A stretch of DNA of 64,000 bases from Sulfurimicrobium sp963779055 (lineage in GTDB: Bacteria; Pseudomonadota; Gammaproteobacteria; Burkholderiales; Sulfuricellaceae), in the NCBI GenBank assembly GCA_963779055.1, contig CAVZWN010000004.1:744001-808000 (forward strand). The letters are read 5' to 3'. The position numbers and the translations under genes are program-made. The notes under the pieces are model-generated. The model was not told the origin of the DNA and did no database searches. It saw only the letters and a list, made by a program, of their open reading frames with translations. Below are positions 43,558-52,961 of the stretch, in pieces (positions within the stretch are counted from its first letter, which is position 1; every line of letters begins with the position of its first letter).

Positions 43558-44739
43558 ATGAAACCCAGCATATTGCGTAATCTGATGCTCTCATTCCTGG
43601 CGCTTGGACTGGTAATGGGAGCCGTGTTTCCGGTATTCGCCAATCTGTTTGTGGAATGGAAGCCCGGCATGCTGGTATGGTTCGTGATCAGCGCGCTGGC
43701 GGCGGGGGCCATCGTCGGACTGGCCAACTACTGGCTGGTGAACTGGGTACTGCTGTCCAAACTGCGGCGTATTTCACAAATTGCTACGGCCATCAGCAAC
43801 AAGGACATCAGCCATACCTGCAGCATGCAAAGCGATGACATGATCGGAGAAATCATTAATGGTTTCAACAAGATGGCCGCAAACCTGCGCGACCTGATCG
43901 GGGAGGTGGCCAGCATGAGCGGTCATGTCAACCGCGACGCCAGCACCATTCAGGCACTCATGACAGGCGTGCGCACCCGCTTTGTTGCCCAGCAGCAGAC
44001 CGTTGGCAGCATTAACTCCAGCGCCGAAACGCTTTCTGAAACCGTGGCCCAGATCTCCAGCAGTGCCAGCCAGGTTTCAGAAGCGGCACGCAATGCCTCC
44101 AGCCTGGCCAAATCGGGTGGCGGCATCGTGCAGGAAACCATTCAGGGCATGCGTCTGATCAATGAATCGGTCACCCTCGGCTCTTCGGCAGTGGACAGCC
44201 TCGGGCGCAAGTCCGATGAGATCGGCGCCATCGTGGCAGTGATCAACGGCATCGCCGAGCAAACCAATCTCCTCGCCCTGAATGCCGCCATTGAAGCAGC
44301 GCGCGCCGGTGAGCAGGGCCGCGGTTTTGCGGTCGTGGCCGATGAAGTGCGCAAGCTGGCGGAAAAAACGGCCCAGGCCACGCAGGAAATCAGCGGCATG
44401 ATCCAGAGCGTGCAGATGGAAACCCGCAATGCCATTTCAACCATGCAAAGCGGCACAGAGCAGGTACGCGGCGGGGTGGAAAAAGCCACCGAAGCGGGCC
44501 GCGCATTGCAGGAAATCGTCCTCTCCGTAGAACGGGTTTCGGAAATGATCGAGCGCATCGCCGCCGGAGCAGCATCCCAGAATCAGATGGTGTCCGGCGT
44601 ACGCGGTCATGTCGACGAGATCAGCCAGATGGTGCAGGATGCCTCCGTCGATACCATGACCGGCGAGCAGGCCACTAACGAACTGGCCAGCCTCTCCGCC
44701 AAACTAGATCAGGTGATCAAGCAGTTCAAATTGCGCTAG
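43558..44739 (+). CDS. Methyl-accepting chemotaxis protein without a periplasmic sensor domain
   Basis: This 393-residue receptor has two membrane helices (about 9-29 and 39-62) separated by only about ten residues, then a HAMP-like segment. The cytoplasmic signalling hairpin tip is intact: NLLALNAAIEAARAGEQGRG followed by FAVVADEVRKLAEKTAQAT. With no periplasmic domain and no PAS domain it must sense within the membrane, in the cytoplasm or through a partner. Its 3' end overlaps the convergent diguanylate cyclase gene by 36 bases. Confidence 0.92.
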   Translation: MKPSILRNLMLSFLALGLVMGAVFPVFANLFVEWKPGMLVWFVISALAAGAIVGLANYWLVNWVLLSKLRRISQIATAISNKDISHTCSMQSDDMIGEIINGFNKMAANLRDLIGEVASMSGHVNRDASTIQALMTGVRTRFVAQQQTVGSINSSAETLSETVAQISSSASQVSEAARNASSLAKSGGGIVQETIQGMRLINESVTLGSSAVDSLGRKSDEIGAIVAVINGIAEQTNLLALNAAIEAARAGEQGRGFAVVADEVRKLAEKTAQATQEISGMIQSVQMETRNAISTMQSGTEQVRGGVEKATEAGRALQEIVLSVERVSEMIERIAAGAASQNQMVSGVRGHVDEISQMVQDASVDTMTGEQATNELASLSAKLDQVIKQFKLR

Positions 44740-46563
44740 TCCGGGCGGCAGGTCACTGCAGAACCGGACGTGGTTCCGGCCATTGCGCTTGGCGTAAAAC
44801 ATGGTGTGGTCAGCAACCGTCATCAGCGCCTCTGCGCTGGCGGCATCATCAGGATAAACTGCGAAGCCAATGCTCAGCGTCGGCAGGATTTCCTGCCCTT
44901 CCACTTCAATACTTTGCCGCCCCGCCTCCATCAAGCGCGTGGCAACGTGGCGCACATCCGCTTCCTGAACGGCATCCGGCAGCAGGGCCACAAATTCATC
45001 GCCGCCCCAGCGGCACAGTGTATCCATTTCCCGCATGGCGCCCTGCAATCTCTGGCTCAAAGTCAGCAGGACAAGATCGCCAATCTGATGCCCGAAAGCA
45101 TCGTTAATCTGCTTGAAATGATCAAGATCGATAAAACCCAGGGCAACCTTCAAGCCATTGCGCTGAGCCCGGACAATCGCCTGTTGCAAGTGATCATGCA
45201 GCAACACGCGATTCGGCAAATTGGTAAGCGGATCATGAAGCGCCAGCCGGGCAATCCGCTTCTGTTCCAGATGCGACGCCGTCACATCGCGCAGAATGCC
45301 GCGGATGCAGGACACATGCCCCTGTGGCGAGCGGTGCGCCAGAAGGCGCGCTTCGACCCATAAATACTCCCCGCTCTGCCTGCCCAGACGAAAACGCAGC
45401 GCGCCCTGTTGCGGCACTCTCCCCAGCTTTCCAAGCGTGGCCGTCACCTCGCCCCGATCCTCCGGATGCACAAACTGCAGCAGAGACTGCTCGTGCGGCA
45501 CACGCCCGGATCGCTCTCCGCCACGCAGATTTTCCCAGCCGGCACTGACATTGGTCAGCTTGCCATCCGGTGTCATGTCGATAATGGCCTCTTCCAGCAG
45601 ATCCAGCGTATCCAGCATGGTCTGGCGCCGCGCTTCGGCCTGCATCTGCGCCGTTACATCGCGAATCAGCGCCACCAGATGCAGCCCCTGGCCATCTTCG
45701 GAAGGAACGGTTTGCAGCCTGCCGGTAAAATACTGATCCCCCAGCGCATCCTCCATGGCGAAATCCACCACTTCGCTTTTTCCACTGGCCAGCACATGCG
45801 GGGCCGCATTCATCAGGGCTCGCGCCATGTCGGAAGGTAAAGCCGAGTTAAGGGATTTCCCCGGATTGCAGGCAGAGGGCAACAGGCCATGATCGGACCA
45901 GATATTGTGAATACTGCCTGCGGCATCGAATTCGATCACGATATCCTCGGTCGCGCCCACCAGCACCCGTAACCGCGATTCGCTGGCACGCAGGCTATGT
46001 TCGACGCGCTGCCGGGCCAGCATGGCAGAAAAATTATTGGCCGCGACACACAGGACATCGATTTCCATCGGCAGCCAGTCGTGCTTCTCGCGCTGGCTGA
46101 AGAAACCGAGAAAACCGGACATTTCCCCACCGACCAGCAGGGGAATGCACATCACGCTGGCGACGTGCAGCCTTCTGAAAAGATTGAATTCCGGCGCAGG
46201 CAATTCCGCCATGTTCTTGACCAGCACCATGCCGATATGCAGCGTATCGTTGAGGAGGGAATAATCATCATAGTCCAGGCTCTGCCATCCACCACCGGCA
46301 GTCGATCCGGACGACCAGAAAGCGCGCGGCTCCGCCGACAAGTGGCCATCCTCACCCGGCTGATTGAGATACAGGGCACAGTGATTGATGCGCGCAGCAC
46401 CGGCCAGAAGCTGAAGCACTTCCTCCCAATTGTCTTCGCCTGCATCTTCGACCAGCAGATTGGTGACACGCCCGAGGACATCGAGATAACGCCGGTACAT
46501 CCCCAACTCGTCCGGCACGGCCTCGAAGCTGAGCATGTCCAGCCGGGAAGGTCCGCTGCTCAA
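44704..46563 (-). CDS. Diguanylate cyclase with GAF and PAS domains
   Basis: This 619-residue soluble protein has a GAF-like domain (about 40-190), two PAS/PAC regions (about 195-310 and 320-435) and a C-terminal GGDEF domain. The active site is intact, RWGGDEFVAL, and REMD five residues before it forms an RxxD inhibitory site for c-di-GMP. No EAL domain is present. The start overlaps the rsmA stop by four bases, so it appears to be the last gene of the lptD-surA-pdxA-rsmA operon. Signal unknown. Confidence 0.92.
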   Translation of the reverse strand: MSSGPSRLDMLSFEAVPDELGMYRRYLDVLGRVTNLLVEDAGEDNWEEVLQLLAGAARINHCALYLNQPGEDGHLSAEPRAFWSSGSTAGGGWQSLDYDDYSLLNDTLHIGMVLVKNMAELPAPEFNLFRRLHVASVMCIPLLVGGEMSGFLGFFSQREKHDWLPMEIDVLCVAANNFSAMLARQRVEHSLRASESRLRVLVGATEDIVIEFDAAGSIHNIWSDHGLLPSACNPGKSLNSALPSDMARALMNAAPHVLASGKSEVVDFAMEDALGDQYFTGRLQTVPSEDGQGLHLVALIRDVTAQMQAEARRQTMLDTLDLLEEAIIDMTPDGKLTNVSAGWENLRGGERSGRVPHEQSLLQFVHPEDRGEVTATLGKLGRVPQQGALRFRLGRQSGEYLWVEARLLAHRSPQGHVSCIRGILRDVTASHLEQKRIARLALHDPLTNLPNRVLLHDHLQQAIVRAQRNGLKVALGFIDLDHFKQINDAFGHQIGDLVLLTLSQRLQGAMREMDTLCRWGGDEFVALLPDAVQEADVRHVATRLMEAGRQSIEVEGQEILPTLSIGFAVYPDDAASAEALMTVADHTMFYAKRNGRNHVRFCSDLPPGLAQFELLDHLI

Positions 46564-47333
46564 GCTTTCTGGTCCAGATAGTTGGCAATCCGCACATAAT
46601 CATGCACGGCAAGATTCTCGGCCCGCAAGCCCGGATCAATGCCAAGCTGCTCGAAACCGGATGGCTTCAGGTGAGCATGCAGCGTATTTTTAAGCGTCTT
46701 GCGCCGCATGGAGAATGCCGCGGTGACGATCTCTCCCAGCCGGCTTTCATCGCACTCAGGGAAAGGACGCTCGCCCCAGGGAATCATGCGCACAACCGCC
46801 GAATCGACCTTGGGTGCAGGAGAAAAGGCCTGCGGCGGGACGTGCAGCAGATTTTCCATGGAAAAATAATACTGCAGCATCACCGACAGCCGGCCATACG
46901 CCGGTGTTGAAGGCGCAGCCACCATGCGCTCGACGACTTCTTTCTGCAGCATGAAATGGAGGTCGCGAATCAGGTGAACATGGCTGGCCAGATGAAACAG
47001 CAATGGCGTTGAAATATTGTAGGGCAGGTTGCCGACCACGCGCAGCCCCTCGCCCAGGCTGCCAAAATCGAATTTTAGCGCATCGCAGGCATGCACCGTC
47101 AGGCGTTCAGACACATACTCCCGATGCAGACGCGCCACGATATCGCGGTCGATCTCCACCACGTGCAGGTGACGCAAAGTCTTGAGCAGAGGCTGGGTGA
47201 TCGCCCCCAGGCCGGGACCGATTTCCACCATCACATCATCCGGCTGGGGACGAATCACCGCGACAATATCGGCAATGACCTGACGGTCGATCAGGAAATT
47301 CTGGCCAAAACGCTTTCTTGGGATGTGTTTCAT
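46560..47333 (-). CDS. rsmA: 16S rRNA adenine dimethyltransferase RsmA (KsgA)
   Basis: RsmA dimethylates two adjacent adenines near the 3' end of 16S rRNA during late 30S assembly. The 257-residue product starts MKHIPRKRFGQNFLIDRQVI, with SAM motif VEIGPGLGAITQPLL and catalytic motif VVGNLPYNIS. Upstream open frame belongs to pdxA; ATG at 47333 overlaps the pdxA stop by four bases. Confidence 0.96.
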   Translation of the reverse strand: MKHIPRKRFGQNFLIDRQVIADIVAVIRPQPDDVMVEIGPGLGAITQPLLKTLRHLHVVEIDRDIVARLHREYVSERLTVHACDALKFDFGSLGEGLRVVGNLPYNISTPLLFHLASHVHLIRDLHFMLQKEVVERMVAAPSTPAYGRLSVMLQYYFSMENLLHVPPQAFSPAPKVDSAVVRMIPWGERPFPECDESRLGEIVTAAFSMRRKTLKNTLHAHLKPSGFEQLGIDPGLRAENLAVHDYVRIANYLDQKA

Positions 47334-48334
47334 CGCCTCACCATGGTTGAAGCCATATCCAGAGCCGCCAGCAGGCTCCCCAGCTCGGCCTTGCCGCTGC
47401 CCGCCAGATCCAGTGCCGTACCGTGATCCACGGATGTACGGATAATGGGCAAGCCCAGCGTCACGTTCACACCGCCGCCAAAAGTGACATGTTTGAGTAC
47501 CGGCAGGCCCTGGTCGTGATACATCGCCAGTACACAGTCGCAATCGGCCAGCATGCGCGGCGTGAACAGGGTGTCCGCCGGCAGCGGGCCGCGCAGGTCC
47601 ATGCCTTGCGCACGCATCGCCTCCAGCACGGGAGAAATGACTTCGATCTCCTCGTGTCCGAGATGCCCGCCCTCTCCGGCATGCGGGTTGAGACCTGCCA
47701 CCAGGATGCGTGGACGGGCAATGCCGAATCTGGATACGAGATCATGGTGAAGAATCGTAATGACTTCGCAAAGGCTGTTCCGGGTGATCGCGTCTGCGAC
47801 GTTCCGCAAAGGCAGATGCGTGGTTGCCAGCGCTACCCGCAGCGTGCCGCCGGGCAGTGCCGGGGCTGCACCCGCCAGCATCATCACTACCCGTGACGTG
47901 CCGGTTTTTTCAGCCAGAAACTCGGTATGACCGGTAAAGGGAATGCCCGCATCGTTGATCACACCCTTGTGAACGGGCGCGGTCACCATGGCAGCGAAGG
48001 TGCCGTTCTGGCAGCCTTCCACGGCCTTGCGCAAAGTTTCCAGCACATAGGCGCTATTGGCCGGATCAAGCTTGCCGGGCTGGGCTGGCACAGCCAGGGG
48101 AACATGAATGATTTCAAGCGCTCCGCGCGGCGCTGGCTGATCCGCCAGCGGTGCGTAGTCAATCAGCGCCAGAGGCAGTTTTAGAGACTTGGCGCGCGCT
48201 GCCAGCAGGGTTTTATCCGCCAGCACGACCACCCGTATCGGCACCGGCTGCTGGGCAAGCAGCACGCACAGATCAGGGCCGATCCCGGCCGGCTCACCGG
48301 CGGTCAGGGCAATGGTTGGCGGATTAGAGGCCAA
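47330..48334 (-). CDS. pdxA: 4-hydroxythreonine-4-phosphate dehydrogenase
   Basis: PdxA acts in the DXP-dependent route to pyridoxal phosphate. The 334-residue protein starts MASNPPTIALTAGEPAGIGP. It has the metal-binding GHTEFLAEKTG and AGLNPHAGEGGHLG histidines and the C-terminal MYHDQGLPVLKHVTFGGGVN. It lies between surA and rsmA, the usual order in proteobacteria. Confidence 0.96.
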   Translation of the reverse strand: MASNPPTIALTAGEPAGIGPDLCVLLAQQPVPIRVVVLADKTLLAARAKSLKLPLALIDYAPLADQPAPRGALEIIHVPLAVPAQPGKLDPANSAYVLETLRKAVEGCQNGTFAAMVTAPVHKGVINDAGIPFTGHTEFLAEKTGTSRVVMMLAGAAPALPGGTLRVALATTHLPLRNVADAITRNSLCEVITILHHDLVSRFGIARPRILVAGLNPHAGEGGHLGHEEIEVISPVLEAMRAQGMDLRGPLPADTLFTPRMLADCDCVLAMYHDQGLPVLKHVTFGGGVNVTLGLPIIRTSVDHGTALDLAGSGKAELGSLLAALDMASTMVRR

Positions 48335-48369
48335 TATCAGGGTCGCTCAGGCGCCAAATACAGACCGTA

Positions 48370-49692
48370 TTATTTTTCTTCCAGCCGGTACTCGACGTAA
48401 GCCCGGTCACGCAGCTGGCGCAGCCATTCCTGGTAAGACTCGTCAGCCTTGCGGGTACGAATTTCCTGGCGCGCCTGCAAACGCCTGCGTTCCTTGCTCA
48501 CATCTTCGTCGCGGCGTTCCTGCACCTGAATCAGATGCCAGCCGAACGGAGAACGCACAGGCTCGGACAAAGCACCCGGTTTCAGGGCATTCATGGCCCG
48601 CTCGAACTCGGGCACGGTATCGCCAGGAGAGAGCCAGTTCAGGTCGCCGCCACGACTGGCTGAGCCGTCCTCGGAATGCAGGCGCGCCTGTTCAGCGAAA
48701 TCGGCGCCGTTATCCAGGCGCTCCTTGATTTGCAGGGCACGGTTCCTGGCATCCTGTTCGGACATGACCTCGTTCACCTTGATCAGGATGTGCCGGGCAC
48801 GGGTCTGCTGCACCACAAAAGGGGCATCCTTGCCACGCTTGTCGAGCAGCTTGAGAATATGGAAACCGTTCGGGCTGCGCAGCACCGGGCTGGCTTCGCC
48901 GGTTTTAAGTGTTTCCAGCGTCTCCACGAACATGGCGGGCAACTGACCAGCCGCGCGCCAGCCCAGAACGCCCCCCTGAAGCGCGTCGGCCGCATCGGAG
49001 TAACTGGCGGCGACCTGCCGGAAATCCTTGCCTGCCTGCAGTTCTTCCAGCGCCTGCTGCGTCCGTGCCTTGAATTTCTGCAACTGCTCCGGACTTGCCT
49101 GCTCCGGCACCCGGATCAGGATATGGGCCAGATTGAACTCGTTCCCCCCGCCCAGCGCCTCGCTGCGCGAATTCAGGTAATTATCCACTTCGCCATCACT
49201 AACGGCGATACGGTTGTCCACTTCCCGTTCACGCAGACGTGCCATGATCACTTCCTTGCGGATGTCCTCACGGAATTTGCCGAAATCGATACCGTCCTTT
49301 TCCAGTGCCGCACGGAATTGCTCCTGGCTCAGATTGTTCTCCTGCGCAATGCGCTGCAGGGTTTTATCGAGTTGCGCATCATCCACCTTGAGGCCGGTCT
49401 CCTGCGCGAACTGCAACTGCACCCGGTCCATGATGATGCGTTCCAGCAGCTGTTTTTCAAGCACTTCTCGCGGAGGCAGGGGCGTTCCCTGTTTCTGCAA
49501 CTGCTGGGTCACCATCTTCAGGCGCTCATTGAGCTCGAGCTGGGTGACGACATCGCTGTTCACCACCGCCACAATGCGGTCCAGCGTGGTCACTCTGGCT
49601 GACGCCGTCTCCGCCGCAAAGGACAAGGTGCCGCTTCCCAGCAGGGAAACGCCCAAACAAACGGAAAGCAGCTGTTTTCTAGTACTGTTCAT
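48370..49692 (-). CDS. surA: Periplasmic chaperone and peptidyl-prolyl isomerase SurA
   Basis: SurA escorts outer-membrane proteins, including LptD, across the periplasm. The 440-residue protein has a signal peptide ending near SFAAE, the SurA N-terminal domain (VNSDVVTQLELNERLKMV) and two parvulin domains. The first includes LAHILIRVPEQ and the second ARHILIKVNEV with FGWHLIQVQER. It overlaps the 3' end of lptD by 14 bases. Confidence 0.96.
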   Translation of the reverse strand: MNSTRKQLLSVCLGVSLLGSGTLSFAAETASARVTTLDRIVAVVNSDVVTQLELNERLKMVTQQLQKQGTPLPPREVLEKQLLERIIMDRVQLQFAQETGLKVDDAQLDKTLQRIAQENNLSQEQFRAALEKDGIDFGKFREDIRKEVIMARLREREVDNRIAVSDGEVDNYLNSRSEALGGGNEFNLAHILIRVPEQASPEQLQKFKARTQQALEELQAGKDFRQVAASYSDAADALQGGVLGWRAAGQLPAMFVETLETLKTGEASPVLRSPNGFHILKLLDKRGKDAPFVVQQTRARHILIKVNEVMSEQDARNRALQIKERLDNGADFAEQARLHSEDGSASRGGDLNWLSPGDTVPEFERAMNALKPGALSEPVRSPFGWHLIQVQERRDEDVSKERRRLQARQEIRTRKADESYQEWLRQLRDRAYVEYRLEEK

Positions 49693-51895
49693 AAGTGGTA
49701 GCCGGTGAAGAAAGTTGATGACTCGGAGAAAATCCGGAAATGCTCCGTTTCAGGATCTCCAGCGGATTGGAGCCGATTTTCCCCATACCGAAAAGCTCAA
49801 GCTGGAAAAAAATCGAGCGGCTGGTTTCTGCCGTTGCACTGGCAAACTGGTGTATTACCGCGCGTGCAGCCCAGCAACCCCCATTATATTCAAGCCCCGC
49901 CAGGCCTTCCAGAAGCTTGCTGTCGAAGAAGGAATAGTTGAAGCGCCCCATTCCCTGCCAGCGGCCATGTATCGGCCATTGGGTCGAAATATCCACCTGC
50001 TTCAGCGCATCGCGGGTAAATCGGTAACCCAGATTCAGCACCTTGCCCATTTCAGGCTGGTAGCGCGCACCCACGCTGCTTTTATAGAACAGCTGCTGGC
50101 TGGTGTTGTATTGTATCCCGGCATCCAGGCTCCAGTCAGGCGTCACACGCCCGCTGAACGCCCCGAGGATATCGGATGACTTGTCGTTGCGGACAACACC
50201 ACCCGGCAACACCACCTGCTGCTCCTTGAAATAATAGCGCTGGCCGACCGTCGCGCGCAGCCATTCCTGGCCCGTGGCGGGATCGAGCAGGCGGGAGGTC
50301 AGCGCAGCTGTGAGCTGGTTGGCATCGTTGATCCGGTCACTTCCGACAAACTGGTTTTCCGAAAACATCTGCGCATAATTGAAATCCGCCAGCGCCGAAT
50401 CGAAATTGGGGAGCCGGCTCTGATCCTGATAGGGAATATGCAGGTAATACAGCCGCGGCTCCAGCGTCTGCAGATATTCGCTGCCACGCAAAGCCCATTC
50501 GCGCTCCATGAAAAGCCCGCTGTCGAGGCTGAAGATGGGCAAAGTGCGGGTCACGTCCGGAACGCCATCCGGGTTATTTTCTGCCAGCGCGTAGCGGGTA
50601 TGGTGAACCCCGATCTTGGGTGTCACGAAGGCAAAGCTCTGGTTCAGGGGCAGGCTGATGCTGGGGTAAATGGAAAAACGCCGGCCATTGAGCAGCGTGG
50701 GATGGCGGAAATCCGTCCACTCGCTGGACAGACCCAGATCCACCGCAGGAAAATTCCGCCACGCGCCATTGAGCGACATCTGCGGCAGGCGATTGTACGG
50801 CGGAATGATAGGCGCCTTCTCATCCTGCAGGGTCTGAAAGCTCTGCACCCGCGTCATGAAACTCAGTCCATAACCGTTGTAAGCCAGCACGCCCTCGCGC
50901 GGCAGGTTGACCTGGGAAGTCGAAGCAAGCGTGCTATCAAGCTCACGGAAATAATTGTCGTCCGAGACTTTCTGCACATTCAACCCGCCTGACCAGCCAG
51001 CACCCAGCGAATGCCCGTGCGTGAGCAGCAGGTTGTAGCGGTTGGTTCCTGTCATGTTGTCGCCGGGCAGAAATTCGACATTGGTTTTGCCCCCATAATA
51101 CCGGTCGAGATAGCGGTATTCGCCGCGCAATTGCAGTCCGCGCTTGCTCAGGACTCGCGGCGTGAGCGTGGCGTCCTGTTCGGGTGCGATATTCCAGTAA
51201 TAGGGCAGGGAAAACTCGATGCCGCTTTTTCCGCTGCTGCCAAAAGTGGGCGGCAGAAAACCCGACTTGCGCTGGTCATTGAGCGGGAACTGCAGCCATG
51301 GCGCATAGAGAATCGGCACGCCCTTGAACACCACGCTGGCGTGGTAGGCCGTGCCCACCTGAACGGTACGGTCGAGTTCCATCGTGCTGCTGCGCAGGAA
51401 CCAGTCATCGTTTCCAGGACTACAGGTGGTATAGGTGCCATCGGTAATGTTGTATTTGCTTTCCCCTGCAAACTCCAGGTTCTCGGCCGCGCCGTGCGCA
51501 TCAGGCTGTTTCAGCTGATAAACCGGCTGGCGCATGACACCCTGGCGGGTGTCCAGCTTCATTCTGAGTTCCGGCCCGGTAACCACAGAATTCTCCTGTT
51601 CGATACGCACATTGCCCTGGGCATGCACTTCGTCTTCTGCCTGGCGGTAGATCAGGCGGTCGGCATTCATCACCTGCCCCCGCTTGCGCAATTCCACCTC
51701 GCCCTCTGCCTCGATCTCGACATCCTGCTGCCCCGACATGCGATCGGCATCAAGAAAGACCGGCGTCTGTTCGCCTTCCGGAAAGCTTGAAATCAGTGTG
51801 GTTTGCTGACGCAATTCGAGTGCACCCTCTTCGGCATGGAGGGTGAAGGGTGCAGTCAGCAGGACAAAGGTGGCAAGGGGAAGACGCGGGCGCAT
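49679..51895 (-). CDS. lptD: LPS assembly protein LptD
   Basis: LptD is the outer-membrane barrel that inserts LPS on the cell surface. The 738-residue protein has a signal peptide (MRPRLPLATFVLLTAPFTLHA), an N-terminal OstA jellyroll and a C-terminal barrel. Only two cysteines are present, in TYTTCSPGNDDW and YNGGCWAARAV, against four in E. coli. They could still make the one jellyroll-barrel disulfide needed for function. It starts the lptD-surA-pdxA-rsmA operon. Confidence 0.95.
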   Translation of the reverse strand: MRPRLPLATFVLLTAPFTLHAEEGALELRQQTTLISSFPEGEQTPVFLDADRMSGQQDVEIEAEGEVELRKRGQVMNADRLIYRQAEDEVHAQGNVRIEQENSVVTGPELRMKLDTRQGVMRQPVYQLKQPDAHGAAENLEFAGESKYNITDGTYTTCSPGNDDWFLRSSTMELDRTVQVGTAYHASVVFKGVPILYAPWLQFPLNDQRKSGFLPPTFGSSGKSGIEFSLPYYWNIAPEQDATLTPRVLSKRGLQLRGEYRYLDRYYGGKTNVEFLPGDNMTGTNRYNLLLTHGHSLGAGWSGGLNVQKVSDDNYFRELDSTLASTSQVNLPREGVLAYNGYGLSFMTRVQSFQTLQDEKAPIIPPYNRLPQMSLNGAWRNFPAVDLGLSSEWTDFRHPTLLNGRRFSIYPSISLPLNQSFAFVTPKIGVHHTRYALAENNPDGVPDVTRTLPIFSLDSGLFMEREWALRGSEYLQTLEPRLYYLHIPYQDQSRLPNFDSALADFNYAQMFSENQFVGSDRINDANQLTAALTSRLLDPATGQEWLRATVGQRYYFKEQQVVLPGGVVRNDKSSDILGAFSGRVTPDWSLDAGIQYNTSQQLFYKSSVGARYQPEMGKVLNLGYRFTRDALKQVDISTQWPIHGRWQGMGRFNYSFFDSKLLEGLAGLEYNGGCWAARAVIHQFASATAETSRSIFFQLELFGMGKIGSNPLEILKRSISGFSPSHQLSSPATTYEQY

Positions 51896-51904
51896 TAATA
51901 TTGG

Positions 51905-51932
51905 AGTGCTTCGAAGAGGTGCTAAAATCGCA
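51905..51932 (+). promoter_or_regulatory. Weak promoter candidate ahead of amgK
   Basis: In the 73-base divergent gap between lptD and amgK, the plus strand reads TTGGAG, 16 bases and TAAAAT (5/6), with a second AT-rich box (CATAAT) just downstream. It is the only place where an amgK promoter can sit without invading lptD. Supported by position more than by sequence. Confidence 0.35.
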
Positions 51933-51968
51933 TAATTTCATGAATTAAGCAATCAGACAGGCAAACAA

Positions 51969-52961
51969 ATGACGCGTACTGAAATCATGCAGGACTGGCT
52001 GCAGCAACAATTTCCGGATGGCGGCTGGCAGATCGAACCGGCATCGGCAGATGCCAGTTTTCGCCGTTACTTCCGGGTCACGGCCAATGGCGCCAGCCAC
52101 ATCGTCATGGATGCCCCGCCCCAGCACGAAGACTGCGGCCCTTTCCTGCATGTTGCGCAAATCTTCGCTGCCGCCGGCGCCCATGTACCGGAGATCATCG
52201 CCCAGAACCTGCAACAGGGTTTTCTGCTGCTGTCCGATCTGGGGCACACCACGTATCTGGATGCAATTGACGACAGCAATGCCGACAGCCTGTACATGGA
52301 TGCGATCGACGCCCTGATCAAAATCCAGCTGGCCAGCCGCCCCGGCGTTCTGCCCGTCTATGACGAGGCATTGCTGCGACGTGAATTGCAGTTATTTCCG
52401 GAATGGTACGCCGGCAAGCATGTCCAGACCGAACTGAACAGTTCTCAGCGTGATGTGCTGGAACGCACGTTTTCCCTCATCCTGCTCAACAACCTGGCAC
52501 AGCCCCAGACCTATGTCCACCGCGACTACCACTCGCGCAACCTGATGTTATCTGCACCCAATCCGGGCGTGCTCGATTTCCAGGATGCGGTATATGGCCC
52601 CATCACTTATGACCTTGCATCGCTGTTCAAGGATGCCTACATCCGCTGGGATGAAGAGCGCGTGCTGGACTGGTGCATCCGCTACTGGGAGCGCGCCAGG
52701 AAAGCAGGCCTGCCGGTGAGCACGGACTTCCACGACTTCTACCGCGATTTCGAATGGATGGGCGTGCAGCGCCATATCAAGGTGCTGGGCATCTTTGCCC
52801 GGCTCTGCCACCGTGACGGGAAGGACGGCTACCTCAAGGACATGCCGCTGGTCATGACTTACCTGCGCAAGGCCTGCGAACGCTACAACGGCCTGGGTCC
52901 GCTGCTGCGGCTGCTGGATGAACTGGAAAATCGCCAGGCGGCGGTAGGATATAGCTTTTGA
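51969..52961 (+). CDS. amgK: Anomeric MurNAc/GlcNAc kinase AmgK
   Basis: AmgK phosphorylates the anomeric carbon of MurNAc during cell-wall recycling. The 330-residue protein has an aminoglycoside phosphotransferase fold with the catalytic block TYVHRDYHSRNLML near residue 183 and the metal-binding GVLDFQDAVYGP. It overlaps the uridylyltransferase gene by four bases, and that pairing is the hallmark of the AmgK-MurU salvage pathway. Confidence 0.9.
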   Translation: MTRTEIMQDWLQQQFPDGGWQIEPASADASFRRYFRVTANGASHIVMDAPPQHEDCGPFLHVAQIFAAAGAHVPEIIAQNLQQGFLLLSDLGHTTYLDAIDDSNADSLYMDAIDALIKIQLASRPGVLPVYDEALLRRELQLFPEWYAGKHVQTELNSSQRDVLERTFSLILLNNLAQPQTYVHRDYHSRNLMLSAPNPGVLDFQDAVYGPITYDLASLFKDAYIRWDEERVLDWCIRYWERARKAGLPVSTDFHDFYRDFEWMGVQRHIKVLGIFARLCHRDGKDGYLKDMPLVMTYLRKACERYNGLGPLLRLLDELENRQAAVGYSF

